NCBI RefSeq assembly: GCF_900230185.1
Contig: NZ_OCSR01000001.1
Span: 1,364,001-1,428,000, forward strand
Direction: 5' to 3'
Length of the DNA: 64,000 bases
DNA from: Burkholderia sp. OK233
Lineage (GTDB): Bacteria > Pseudomonadota > Gammaproteobacteria > Burkholderiales > Burkholderiaceae
Under the pieces are notes generated by a model. The model saw only the letters and a list, made by a program, of their open reading frames with translations, searched no databases and was not told where the DNA came from. This document shows positions 54,344 through 63,016 of this stretch, one piece after another. The stretch's first letter is position 1, and each line of letters starts with the position of its first letter. The translations under genes were made by a program, and so were the position numbers.

Positions 54344-55750
54344 ATGAAGCGCACAATCATTGCAGCGGCTGTTCTGTCGACGATGGCAGCAGGTTCGGCT
54401 TATGCAGAAGGATGCACGGCCGGCTGCGACCCGGCTGAGCTTTTTACGGCAACGAACATCTACACCGAAATCGGCGAATTCGGCTTCATTACGCTGCACG
54501 GCAAGGTTAACGTGTCGAGCAGTTCCGGCGCCACGGTCAACAACACGCAAAGCGTGAACATCGGCGGCGTCGACATGAAAACGCCTCCGCAGAGCTATGT
54601 CTCCGGCAACGTGACCACAACAATCAACACGACGGATAGCTGGGACCATGCGAAGGGCAGTGGCAGCGGCTGGGGTGTGAGCCAGTCGTATAGCGACCAC
54701 GCCTGGGCCTATAACAAGACCAACACGCAAACCAGCACCGCCTCGTCGAGCTCCTCGTTTAGCCAAGGCGGCGGCTTCGCTGCGGGTATCGAGTCGTCGT
54801 ATAAGGGCTACAACTATGTGAACACGCATGCCTCCGCGAACGGCTTCATCGCAGCGGGCTTTATCGCCGGTCTCGGCGGCGGCCCCGGCGTCATCTTCGG
54901 CGGCGTCGCAGCAGGCTTCGCCGCCGCCCTGAACACGCACGCCTCGGACAACTACGGCGGCGGCTTCGCTGGCCAGGCAGCCGGCTACGGCGTGGAGTGG
55001 GGCGGCTCCGCAGCAGCCAGCGCGAGCACGGCGACGGAAAGCAGCAGCGGCCATGGCGAAAAGGTCAGCGCCAGCTACTCGTCAAGCAGCCACGCCTACG
55101 GATGGACCCATAACTACGACGACAGCAAGGGCTCCGTCACGGTCACGGGCAGTGTGACCCAGCACATCAACACCGAAACGCCGACGACGATGTCCGCCGG
55201 CATCGGCGATCACGCGCTGGATACCGCGAGCGGCAACATTGGCGTCAACATCGCCACCGGCGTAGACAACGCCCAGTCCAACGACGCCGCCCTGTCGAAC
55301 ATGGATGTCGGCCCTGTGTTCGGCACTGCACAGATCTACTCGACTCAATCGTCGAGCGGCAAGGCGAAAGTGGGAGACTTCAACTTCGTTGCTTCCGTAG
55401 GCGCAGGCGCGCTGGCAAATGCGACGGGCAATATCGGGGTGAACGTGGCTTCGGGTGCGGGCAACGTGCAAAACAACAGCCTGGCAGCATCGGCTACGAC
55501 AGACAGCAGCAGCGGCGGCGGGATGGGCTGGGAGCATGGCAAGGGCGGCAAGCAAGGTGGCGAAGTCATCGCAAGCGACCAGAACTGCCAGACCGCGGAA
55601 GCAGGTGTCAAAGGCCAGTTCACCGGCTCGTCGATGCTTGGCGCGGGTGCTCTCGCCAATGCTACCGGCAACATCGGTGTGAATATCGCGTCGGGGGTAG
55701 GCAACCTGCAACACAACGGCCTTGCAGTCGCCAGCGTGTCGCATCAGTAA
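54344..55750 (+). CDS. FapC-like repeat protein (candidate major amyloid subunit)
   Basis: 468 residues. Signal peptide to about residue 22 (SAYAEG). A Ser/Gly/Ala/Tyr-rich segment fills about 90-280 (for example SSSSSFSQGGGFAAGIESS). Three close repeats lie at 293-317, 359-382 and 439-462 (TASGNIGVNIATGVDNAQSN, NATGNIGVNVASGAGNVQNN, NATGNIGVNIASGVGNLQHN), each preceded by GxxAL. The pattern strongly recalls FapC repeats. Unlike Pseudomonas FapC, as I recall it, no CxC motif lies near the C-terminus; the few Cys are at the mature N-terminus (CTAGC) and in DQNCQ. A GGAG lies before the ATG. Confidence 0.8.
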   Translation: MKRTIIAAAVLSTMAAGSAYAEGCTAGCDPAELFTATNIYTEIGEFGFITLHGKVNVSSSSGATVNNTQSVNIGGVDMKTPPQSYVSGNVTTTINTTDSWDHAKGSGSGWGVSQSYSDHAWAYNKTNTQTSTASSSSSFSQGGGFAAGIESSYKGYNYVNTHASANGFIAAGFIAGLGGGPGVIFGGVAAGFAAALNTHASDNYGGGFAGQAAGYGVEWGGSAAASASTATESSSGHGEKVSASYSSSSHAYGWTHNYDDSKGSVTVTGSVTQHINTETPTTMSAGIGDHALDTASGNIGVNIATGVDNAQSNDAALSNMDVGPVFGTAQIYSTQSSSGKAKVGDFNFVASVGAGALANATGNIGVNVASGAGNVQNNSLAASATTDSSSGGGMGWEHGKGGKQGGEVIASDQNCQTAEAGVKGQFTGSSMLGAGALANATGNIGVNIASGVGNLQHNGLAVASVSHQ

Positions 55751-55823
55751 CTAAAGCTGCATCGCAGGAAGACACCGGTCAGCCTTCGTGCTGGCCGGCT
55801 GTCTCCGCAGGGGGGGACATACC

Positions 55824-56534
55824 ATGTTCGGGGTGAGCAGGGTAACGCACGGCTTTTTCCTGACACTCTTCGCTGGACTCGTGCTTTCGCAGACGGGTCA
55901 CGCGCAGAGTGCCCTTTCCATGAACGCAGCAGCGGGCGTGCCGTTCGACGTGAACGTGCGCTCGATCCACGAGATCCGCTACAACCACATCGTTTCGCAG
56001 CGTTACGACTACAGCTGCGGCTCGGCCGCTCTGGCCACGTTGCTGAAGTACGGCTACGGCATCGACATCCCCGAAACCGAAATGATCCAACGCATGATGG
56101 TGTTTTCGACACCAGAGGTGGTGGTCAAGAACGGTTTCTCGATGCTTGACATGAAGAAGTTCGTCGAGACGATCGGCCTGCGCGGCCGTGGTTTTCGCGT
56201 CACCCCTGAAGCGCTCTATCACCTGCAGATTCCTGTGCTCGTGCTGATGAACAGCGACGGCTACGAGCACTTCGTGATCGTCAAGCACGCGGAAGACGGC
56301 CGCGTCTTCATTGCCGACCCAGCGCTCGGCAACCGCATCGTCATGGAAGACGACTTCGTCAAGAAATGGAACGGCCTCGTGTTCGCGGTCGTCGGCAAGC
56401 CATTTATGGAGGATTCTCCGCTCTTGCAAGGTAACGAGTCGCTCGCGCTCAAGCTGCGCGAACGTGCGCTGGAAAACGGTACGGCTGCGACTCCCTTTGT
56501 TGAATACGGTTTGATCAAGGCAGAGTTGTTCTGA
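55824..56534 (+). CDS. Periplasmic C39-family peptidase (FapD-like)
   Basis: 236 residues from ATG 55824. Signal peptide (FFLTLFAGLVLSQTGHAQ, to about 28). The C39 active site is complete: Gln59 and Cys65 in SQRYDYSCGSAAL, His149 in YEHFVIVKH, and Asp165 in FIADPALGN. Like FapD, it has no ABC-transporter part. It probably cuts one or more proteins of this operon during secretion; candidates are the proteins carrying the DD-x-x-L-x-x-Q motif (first gene and the 266-residue protein). The stop is 6 bp before the next start. Confidence 0.9.
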   Translation: MFGVSRVTHGFFLTLFAGLVLSQTGHAQSALSMNAAAGVPFDVNVRSIHEIRYNHIVSQRYDYSCGSAALATLLKYGYGIDIPETEMIQRMMVFSTPEVVVKNGFSMLDMKKFVETIGLRGRGFRVTPEALYHLQIPVLVLMNSDGYEHFVIVKHAEDGRVFIADPALGNRIVMEDDFVKKWNGLVFAVVGKPFMEDSPLLQGNESLALKLRERALENGTAATPFVEYGLIKAELF

Positions 56535-56540
56535 CTCATC

Positions 56541-57341
56541 ATGGACCGAAACTTACTCACCATTGGCTGTGCGTTGTGTTTCACAACGTGCGGCCTCGCA
56601 TCAGTCGCACACGCTGCCGAGCAGACATCTACGGTGTTTGAAGACGTCGGCGCCCTCAAGCTGCAACCTGTCGACGACGCCATCCTCGCCAATCAGACCG
56701 GCAAAGGCATTGTTGGGGACATCATTTCGGGTGTCGTTATCACCCTGCTGTCGCAATGGCAGTTGCCGAACGGCGCCACCGCTGTCGCCTCGGGCTCGCT
56801 CGCCATCGGTACAAACACGTCCAGCCAGCCGAACGTCCAGTTCAATTCTGCGGCCTCCGTGACCGGTCCGAAGGTGAGCGGGGGCAGCGGTGCCAACCGC
56901 AACGCCAGCGCGAGCGGCGGGCAGAACGTCAACGTCAACGGCGTCTCGCAGATTGCCCAGGTGGCCGGCAACGGCAACCTCGGCACGAACCAGGCGCTGA
57001 TCGATTTCGATGCCTCGCCAGGCAGCCTGGCGGGCGGGTCCTATAACAACGCAACGTCGGCCACCGCAAGCAATGCGAACGGCTCGGTGAAAGCCTCCGT
57101 CAGTCTCGCCAACGGCGGCATTTCGATTTCGTTGCAGACGCCGGGCGGTATCGCCACCCAGACCGTTGCGCCGTCCAGTGCGCAACAGGCCGGCATGATT
57201 GCCCAACTCTTGCAGATCGCAGGCAATAACCAGCAAGTCGCCAACCAGTTGCAACTGCATTTGCAGACGCAACAGATGTCGGCCTCGATGCTGCGCCAGA
57301 TTGGCGTCCTACAAGCCCTGCAAAACACCGTAAGGAGATAA
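56541..57341 (+). CDS. FapE-like secreted repeat protein
   Basis: 266 residues. Signal peptide to about residue 25 (SVAHAAE). Just inside the mature end is VDDAILANQTGKG (44-56), aligned with LDDQALSHQRGG of the first gene, so both may be cut by the C39 peptidase. One amyloid-type repeat lies at 131-154 (NVNGVSQIAQVAGNGNLGTN). The C-terminus is Gln-rich and helical (MIAQLLQIAGNNQQVANQLQ). It stands where fapE does in Pseudomonas. No strong ribosome site precedes it, and the gap to the peptidase gene is 6 bp, so coupling is likely. Confidence 0.76.
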   Translation: MDRNLLTIGCALCFTTCGLASVAHAAEQTSTVFEDVGALKLQPVDDAILANQTGKGIVGDIISGVVITLLSQWQLPNGATAVASGSLAIGTNTSSQPNVQFNSAASVTGPKVSGGSGANRNASASGGQNVNVNGVSQIAQVAGNGNLGTNQALIDFDASPGSLAGGSYNNATSATASNANGSVKASVSLANGGISISLQTPGGIATQTVAPSSAQQAGMIAQLLQIAGNNQQVANQLQLHLQTQQMSASMLRQIGVLQALQNTVRR

Positions 57342-57407
57342 CACGGGCCGCCACCCGACCAGGAAGGAGACCGAAGTACCAAACGACCGCGTGATGCACA
57401 AGGAGAC

Positions 57408-57446
57408 ATGCGACGCGCAGTCAGAATACCGGGGGAACAAAAATGA
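57408..57446 (+). CDS. Possible 12-codon upstream ORF before the FapF-like gene
   Basis: ATG 57408 follows a strong AAGGAGAC and encodes MRRAVRIPGEQK. Its TGA overlaps the ATG of the FapF-like gene (ATGA at 57443-57446). It may couple or tune translation of the outer-membrane pore. The peptide itself need not have a function. Confidence 0.35.
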   Translation: MRRAVRIPGEQK

Positions 57447-58882
57447 TCAGATTCTCAAAGAGCGGGGCGCCGCGCATGGCGTTAGCGGCTATTCCAGCCG
57501 CCGTCATGCTGTTTGCGCTATCGCAGGGGGCCAGCGCGCAAGCGCTCGCCGATCAATCGGTTGAAGAACGGCTGAACACGCTCATGCGTGTGGTCAGCGA
57601 GCAGCAAAAGCAGATCATCTCACTCGAACGGCAGGTCACGAACCTCGAAATGTCGCAGCGCGGCCGCGGCGCACCGGGTTACGGTGAGCCGGCCGGCAAC
57701 GCCGCGGTCGCCGAGCAGCCTGGCTCTGACGGCCTGCCTGTGCCGTTGCCGCCGCTTGCCCAGGTGAACCCTGGCACCCCCGCGCCGGGGGGCGCCACGG
57801 GTACCGCGACAGGCGTGCCGGTCACTCCGCCGGTGCCGGAAGGCAGCAGTGGCGGCGGCCTGCCGGCAGCGACCGACGGCAGCGGCGCGATCGGCCAGAC
57901 GCAGAAGGCCGCGCAACCGGTGCGCACGCAATCGGAAGACGCGGTGGTGCAAAGCCAGCAGCACACGCCGCTGTTCGAGCACAAGCTGACCCTCGACTGG
58001 GGTATCAACGATACCTACTACGACCGCCGCCAGTTGCAACTGTCCGGCTTCCTCGCGCTCGATGCGATTTTCCTCGGCAACATCAACCTCGGCGAAACCA
58101 AGTCGCACCAGGTGATGGCCGACCTCGACACGCGTTACGGTCTGACCGACCGCATCAGCGTCGACGTCGATGTGCCCTATATCTACCGGCATAGCAACTT
58201 CATCGTCGGCGGAGCCGGCGGAGCGGCGAATACGGTCTCGGACGCCTCGGCAAATTCGAGCGACATTGGCGACGTCAACTTCGGGATCTACTACCAGTTC
58301 CTGAAGGAAACCAACAATCTGCCGGACCTGGTCGGCAGCCTGCGCATCAAGGCGCCGACCGGTTCGTCGCCGTTCGGCATCAAGCTGGCGCAGGTCGATG
58401 CCAACAACACCAACCTCGTCGCCCCCACCAAGCTGCCCACTGGGACCGGCTTCTGGAACATCACGGCGGGCCTGTCGGTGTTGAAGACCTACGATCCGGT
58501 CGTGCTGTTCGGCAGCGTTTCGTACACCTACAACATTGCCCGCTCGTTCCAGGACATCTCGTCGGTCATCGGCCAGACCGAACCGGCGACGGTCAAGATC
58601 GGCGATGTCGTGCAGTTCGGCGGCGGCGTAGCGCTGGCGTTCTCGGACAAGGACTCGGCCAGCATTTCGTACACCATGGCGCTGGAACCCGAGTCGCAGA
58701 CCAAGTCGCCAGGCGGAACCTATTCGAAGGTGCCCGGCAGCGAGACCACCGCTGCCGCATTGACCTTCGGCTTGAATCACGTAGTGAACAAGCACTTGAC
58801 GATCAACGGTTCGGTATCGGTCGGCCTCACGCCCGACACGCCGAACTTCGTGATCGGCGTGCGCTTTCCCTACACTTTTTGA
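57443..58882 (+). CDS. FapF-like outer-membrane pore (coiled coil plus beta-barrel)
   Basis: 479 residues (GGGGGA before the ATG). Signal peptide to about residue 33 (GASAQ). Then comes a short coiled coil (about 36-70, VEERLNTLMRVVSEQQKQII). A Pro/Gly-rich linker (71-175) and a C-terminal domain of alternating strands (about 176-479) follow, ending in Phe (IGVRFPYTF), the usual end of outer-membrane barrels. This three-part build is that of FapF, which in Pseudomonas forms trimers and exports the amyloid subunits. It is the last structural gene and is followed at once by regulator 2. Confidence 0.85.
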   Translation: MIRFSKSGAPRMALAAIPAAVMLFALSQGASAQALADQSVEERLNTLMRVVSEQQKQIISLERQVTNLEMSQRGRGAPGYGEPAGNAAVAEQPGSDGLPVPLPPLAQVNPGTPAPGGATGTATGVPVTPPVPEGSSGGGLPAATDGSGAIGQTQKAAQPVRTQSEDAVVQSQQHTPLFEHKLTLDWGINDTYYDRRQLQLSGFLALDAIFLGNINLGETKSHQVMADLDTRYGLTDRISVDVDVPYIYRHSNFIVGGAGGAANTVSDASANSSDIGDVNFGIYYQFLKETNNLPDLVGSLRIKAPTGSSPFGIKLAQVDANNTNLVAPTKLPTGTGFWNITAGLSVLKTYDPVVLFGSVSYTYNIARSFQDISSVIGQTEPATVKIGDVVQFGGGVALAFSDKDSASISYTMALEPESQTKSPGGTYSKVPGSETTAAALTFGLNHVVNKHLTINGSVSVGLTPDTPNFVIGVRFPYTF

Positions 58883-58906
58883 CGTGCCAACGATACGAGG
58901 TTGATC

Positions 58907-60514
58907 GTGCGCGAATCACCCCATTTGAGCAGCGTTACACCGCCCTCCGGCACTCATCTGTCGATTGCCCGAGCGTCGGATGTTTCTGCGACACGAGCAG
59001 CGGAAGTCCTCGTAGGCCTGCCGTCGGAAGTCTCTTTGGCGCGACCTCAGGAGGCCGCTGTGGGACGCTTGCACGAGGCGTCCCCCACCGCAAATGGAAG
59101 CGGTCTGCTGCACGCGCGGACCGATCGGGCGCTGCTGTACGTCGCGCGCACGCCGGACGAAGCGCTGACCGCCCATCTGAAGAGCCGCGGCTGGCACGTG
59201 ATGGTAGCCCGCTCGGCACACGAGGTCTCGCGCCTGCTCAAACCCGACGTGATATGCGCCGGCATCGTCGACCTGGCCAGCTTTGCGCCGCGCGACCTTG
59301 GCGGACTCGAAGCGAGCCTGCGTCATCAGCAGATCGGCTGGATTGCGCTCGCCACTTCAGAACGCCTCACCGACGCCAACGTGCGGCGCCTGATCCGTCA
59401 CTACTGCTTCGACTACGTCAAGACACCGGTGGCCAATGCCACGATCGACTACCTCGCCAGTCACGCATTCGGCATGGTGACGTTGTGCGATGCCGATGAG
59501 ATCCCGCCTGCCGCGCCCGCCGCCGACGACGAAGAAGAAATGGTCGGTACCTGCGAAGCAATGCAGCAACTCTTCCGCACGATTCGCAAAGTCGCCAACA
59601 CCGACGCCAGCGTGTTCATCTCGGGTGAATCCGGCACCGGCAAGGAACTCACGGCGCTGGCGATCCACGAACGCTCGCCGCGCCGCAAGGCGCCGTTCAT
59701 CGCCATCAACTGCGGCGCTATTCCGCACCATCTGTTGCAATCCGAACTATTTGGTTACGAACGCGGTGCGTTCACCGGCGCGAACCAGCGCAAGATCGGC
59801 CGGGTCGAGGCAGCGGACGGCGGCACCCTGCTGCTCGACGAAATCGGCGATCTGCCGCTGGAAAGCCAGGCAAGCCTGCTGCGCTTTTTGCAGGAAGGCA
59901 AGATCGACCGGCTCGGCGGCCGCGAATCGATCCCAGTGGATGTGCGAATCATCTCGGCGACCCACGTGGATCTCGAGATCGCGATGCGCGACGGACGGTT
60001 CCGCGCCGACCTGTTCCACCGCCTGTGCGTGCTGCGTGTCGACGAGCCGCCGCTGCGCGCCCGCGGCAAGGACATCGAGATTCTTGCGCATCACATCATG
60101 CACAAGTTCAAGACCGACAGCGCGCGGAAGATCCGCGGCTTTACGCCGTCGGCGATCGAGGCGCTGTACAACTACGGCTGGCCCGGCAATGTGCGCGAGC
60201 TGATCAACCGGGTGCGCCGCGCGATCGTGATGGCGGAAAACAAGCTGATTTCCGCCGAAGACCTCGACCTCGCGCAGTTCACCGAGCAGGAGACCATGAG
60301 TCTCTCGCAGGCACGCGACGCCGCCGAGAAACGCGCGATCGAAGCTGCGCTGTTGCGGCATCGTCATCGGCTGAACGAGGCGGCGATCGATCTGAATATT
60401 TCGCGCGTCACGCTGTACCGGCTAATGGGTCACCACGGGTTGCGGGAGCTGAGTGCCGTTGACGAGAAGGCGTCGTTTGAACCGAGCGTCGCCGACGAGG
60501 CTGCCCACGAATGA
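58907..60514 (+). CDS. Sigma-54-dependent regulator 2 (VpsR/NtrC-like)
   Basis: About 535 residues. GTG 58907 with GAGG six bases upstream is preferred; TTG 58901 is possible. A variable 60-residue N-terminus precedes a degenerate receiver-like domain (Asp in AGIVDLAS), the AAA+ domain with GESGTGKE, GAFTGA and DEIGDLPLE, and a Fis-type helix-turn-helix (AAIDLNISRVTLYRLM). It lies 24 bp after the FapF-like gene on the same strand, so it is probably part of the operon and could amplify its own expression. It is a paralogue of the regulator at 50628. Confidence 0.93.
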   Translation: MRESPHLSSVTPPSGTHLSIARASDVSATRAAEVLVGLPSEVSLARPQEAAVGRLHEASPTANGSGLLHARTDRALLYVARTPDEALTAHLKSRGWHVMVARSAHEVSRLLKPDVICAGIVDLASFAPRDLGGLEASLRHQQIGWIALATSERLTDANVRRLIRHYCFDYVKTPVANATIDYLASHAFGMVTLCDADEIPPAAPAADDEEEMVGTCEAMQQLFRTIRKVANTDASVFISGESGTGKELTALAIHERSPRRKAPFIAINCGAIPHHLLQSELFGYERGAFTGANQRKIGRVEAADGGTLLLDEIGDLPLESQASLLRFLQEGKIDRLGGRESIPVDVRIISATHVDLEIAMRDGRFRADLFHRLCVLRVDEPPLRARGKDIEILAHHIMHKFKTDSARKIRGFTPSAIEALYNYGWPGNVRELINRVRRAIVMAENKLISAEDLDLAQFTEQETMSLSQARDAAEKRAIEAALLRHRHRLNEAAIDLNISRVTLYRLMGHHGLRELSAVDEKASFEPSVADEAAHE

Positions 60515-60701
60515 TGGGGCGCCTTGCGCGGCACTGACCTGGCGGCCGTTGCCGCGCCGCCCCGCCCCGCCAAAGCGGAAGCGTCAACCGGTCAGGCGGG
60601 CGCCCGCGTAGCCGCACGTCCGGACTCCGGGCCGGCTTGCATAGCGGCGCCGTGTTGCGCCTCAGGTAGAATCATCCTGGTTACGTTCCCCTTTCCATTC
60701 G

Positions 60702-61202
60702 ATGACGACGCTCACCCTGATCGTCGCTCGCGCCAATAACGGCGTGATCGGCCGCGACAACCAGTTGCCCTGGCGACTTCCCGAAGACCTCGCGTTCTTC
60801 AAGCGCACCACGATGGGCGCGCCCATCATCATGGGCCGCAAGACGCATGAATCGATCGGCCGGCCGTTGCCGGGACGCCGCAACATCGTCGTGACACGGG
60901 ATGCCACACGGCGCTTTCAGGGCTGCGACGCGGCCACTACCCTCGAGGACGCGCTGGAGCTGGCTGCGCAGGATCAGGCGCCGGAAGCATTTCTGATCGG
61001 CGGCGCGCAGTTGTATGCGGAAGGTTTGCGTCAGGCGGACAAGCTGATCATCACCGAGATCTCCGCCGACTTCGAAGGCGACGCCACGTTCCCCGAGCTC
61101 GATGAAAGCGAGTGGGAAGAGGTCGCGCATGAAACGCATCGCGCGGACGCGCCGAATGACTTCGATTATGCGTTCGTGACGTATAAGCGTAAGGGCACTT
61201 GA
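60702..61202 (+). CDS. folA: Dihydrofolate reductase
   Basis: 166 residues. It reduces dihydrofolate to tetrahydrofolate. The N-terminal [37 protein letters not shown], and [10 protein letters not shown] are standard DHFR motifs. It is transcribed alone and ends at a strong terminator. Together with thyA it brackets the fap-like locus. Confidence 0.97.
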   Translation: MTTLTLIVARANNGVIGRDNQLPWRLPEDLAFFKRTTMGAPIIMGRKTHESIGRPLPGRRNIVVTRDATRRFQGCDAATTLEDALELAAQDQAPEAFLIGGAQLYAEGLRQADKLIITEISADFEGDATFPELDESEWEEVAHETHRADAPNDFDYAFVTYKRKGT

Positions 61203-61281
61203 GGGTGTTGCAGCGCGCCTGACTGACGGTCTGCGCTTCGCGTTTTCGTCATTCGCCGCCACTCAACATGCACGCATAAAA

Positions 61282-61311
61282 AAACGCCACGCAGTTGCTT
61301 GCGTGGCGTTT
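61282..61311. terminator. Bidirectional terminator between folA and pmbA
   Basis: AAACGCCACGC, loop AGTTGCTT, GCGTGGCGTTT with A and T runs outside. Confidence 0.9.
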
Positions 61312-61411
61312 CTGTTTGCAGCGCCGTTGTGCAGCCCTGTTGTGCAGCCCTGCTGCGCCGCCGGCCGGCGATTGATCCGCGGCCGGCTTGGGCGTCGCCT
61401 CGTCGGACCGC

Positions 61412-62782
61412 TTACTGCCCGGCGATCGTCATCCGTTCGATCAGCACCGAGCCCGTTTCCTTGGTGCCGCGCGTGATCGTATCCGCGCCGATCGCGACGA
61501 TATGGCGGAACATCTCCTGCAAGGTGCTCGCCACCGTGATTTCCTCGACCGGATACTGGATCTTGCCGTTCTCGACCCAGAAGCCCGACGCGCCGCGCGA
61601 ATAGTCGCCCGTCACGTAATTCACGCCCTGCCCCATCAGTTCGGTCAGCAACAGGCCGGTACCGAGCTTCTTCAGCATTGCTTCGAAGTCGTCTCCCGGG
61701 CGCGTCTTCGAGCTGCGCAGCGACAGATTGTGCGAGCCGCCGGCATTCCCGGTCGTCTGCATGCCGAGCTTGCGCGCCGAGTAGGTCGACAGGAAGTAGC
61801 CTTCCACCACGCCATCCTTTACCACCGACCGTTGTTTCGTACGCACGCCTTCTTCGTCGAACGGCGCGCTACCCATCGCACGCGCAACGTGCGGATCCTC
61901 GACCACCTGGACGTGCGGCGCGAACACCGGCTTGCCGAGGCTATCGACGAGGAACGAGGTCTTACGGTACAGCGCGCCGCCGCTTGTGGCCTGGACGAAC
62001 GCGCCGAGAATGCCGGCGGCGAGCGGCGCTTCGAACAGCACCGGCACCTTGCGCGTGTCGAGCCCACGCGCGCCGATGCGCGACAGCGCCCGTTGCGCGG
62101 CGTAGCGGCCCACTGCTTCCGGATCCGCGAGGTCTGCCGCGCTGCGGGTCGACGTGTACCAGTCGTCGCGCTGCATGTTGCGCGCGCTGCCGGCGATCGG
62201 CGCGCAAGCGATGTAGTGGCGCGAGTACGGATAGCCCGCGAGGAAACCGCGCGAGGTGGCCAGCACGAACTGCGAGTGCTGCGCCGAGACGCTCGCGCCT
62301 TCCGAGTTCTTGATCTGCGGATCGGTGGCGAACGCGGCGTCTTCCGAGCGGCGGGCGATTTCCACCGCTTCGTCGGCCGACAGATTCCACGGGTGATACA
62401 GATCGAGATCGCGCGGCGCGGTTTCGAGCAGGTCTGCTTCGGCGAGACCCGCGCAGTCGTCTTCCGCGGTGAAGCGGGCGATGTTGTACGCCGCCGCGAC
62501 CGTGTCCTTCAAAGCCTGCGACGAAAAATCCGAGGTGCTCGCGTTGCCCCGCTTGTTACCGATGAACACCGTCACGCCGACCATCTTGTCGCGGTTGTGT
62601 TCGATCGTCTCGACTTCGCCGCGCCGCACGGAGACGGACAGGCCGTCGCCTTCGGAGATCTCGGTCGCCGCGTCGGTGCCGCCGAGCGACTTCGCGTGAC
62701 GAAGGATGTCCGAGGCGATTTCCTTCAGTTCATCCTGGGTATGCGGAAAAAAGCGCTGCTTGACGTCCATGTCTGCTGCCAT
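61412..62782 (-). CDS. pmbA: Metalloprotease-associated protein PmbA (TldE)
   Basis: 456 residues from ATG 62782, close to the 450 of E. coli. Segments such as ISEGDGLSVSVRRGEVETIE, HPWNLSADEAVEIA and GASGFWVENGKIQYPVEEIT are typical. PmbA pairs with TldD in a protease that matures peptides and degrades unfolded proteins; as expected for the E subunit, the zinc-binding HExxxH is absent. It is divergent from darP, a conserved pairing. Confidence 0.95.
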   Translation of the reverse strand: MAADMDVKQRFFPHTQDELKEIASDILRHAKSLGGTDAATEISEGDGLSVSVRRGEVETIEHNRDKMVGVTVFIGNKRGNASTSDFSSQALKDTVAAAYNIARFTAEDDCAGLAEADLLETAPRDLDLYHPWNLSADEAVEIARRSEDAAFATDPQIKNSEGASVSAQHSQFVLATSRGFLAGYPYSRHYIACAPIAGSARNMQRDDWYTSTRSAADLADPEAVGRYAAQRALSRIGARGLDTRKVPVLFEAPLAAGILGAFVQATSGGALYRKTSFLVDSLGKPVFAPHVQVVEDPHVARAMGSAPFDEEGVRTKQRSVVKDGVVEGYFLSTYSARKLGMQTTGNAGGSHNLSLRSSKTRPGDDFEAMLKKLGTGLLLTELMGQGVNYVTGDYSRGASGFWVENGKIQYPVEEITVASTLQEMFRHIVAIGADTITRGTKETGSVLIERMTIAGQ

Positions 62783-63016
62783 TGTCGTTGCCGTCCTGTT
62801 CGGGGCCGAGCGGCCCTGTGTGTTCGCCCATGCCACGCACGCGCGTGCGCATTTGCAAGTGCATTTGCGTGCGCGTTTGCGTAGTCACGCATCCCGCGAT
62901 CATAGCAAGGGTTGCGAAGCCGTACCTGGCATTCGCCGCGTCCACTAAAGCCGGCGAGCGCACTTGTGCACAGCAGCACGGCGGGTTCAGCGTGCGCGGC
63001 ACGCTACAATATCGAT

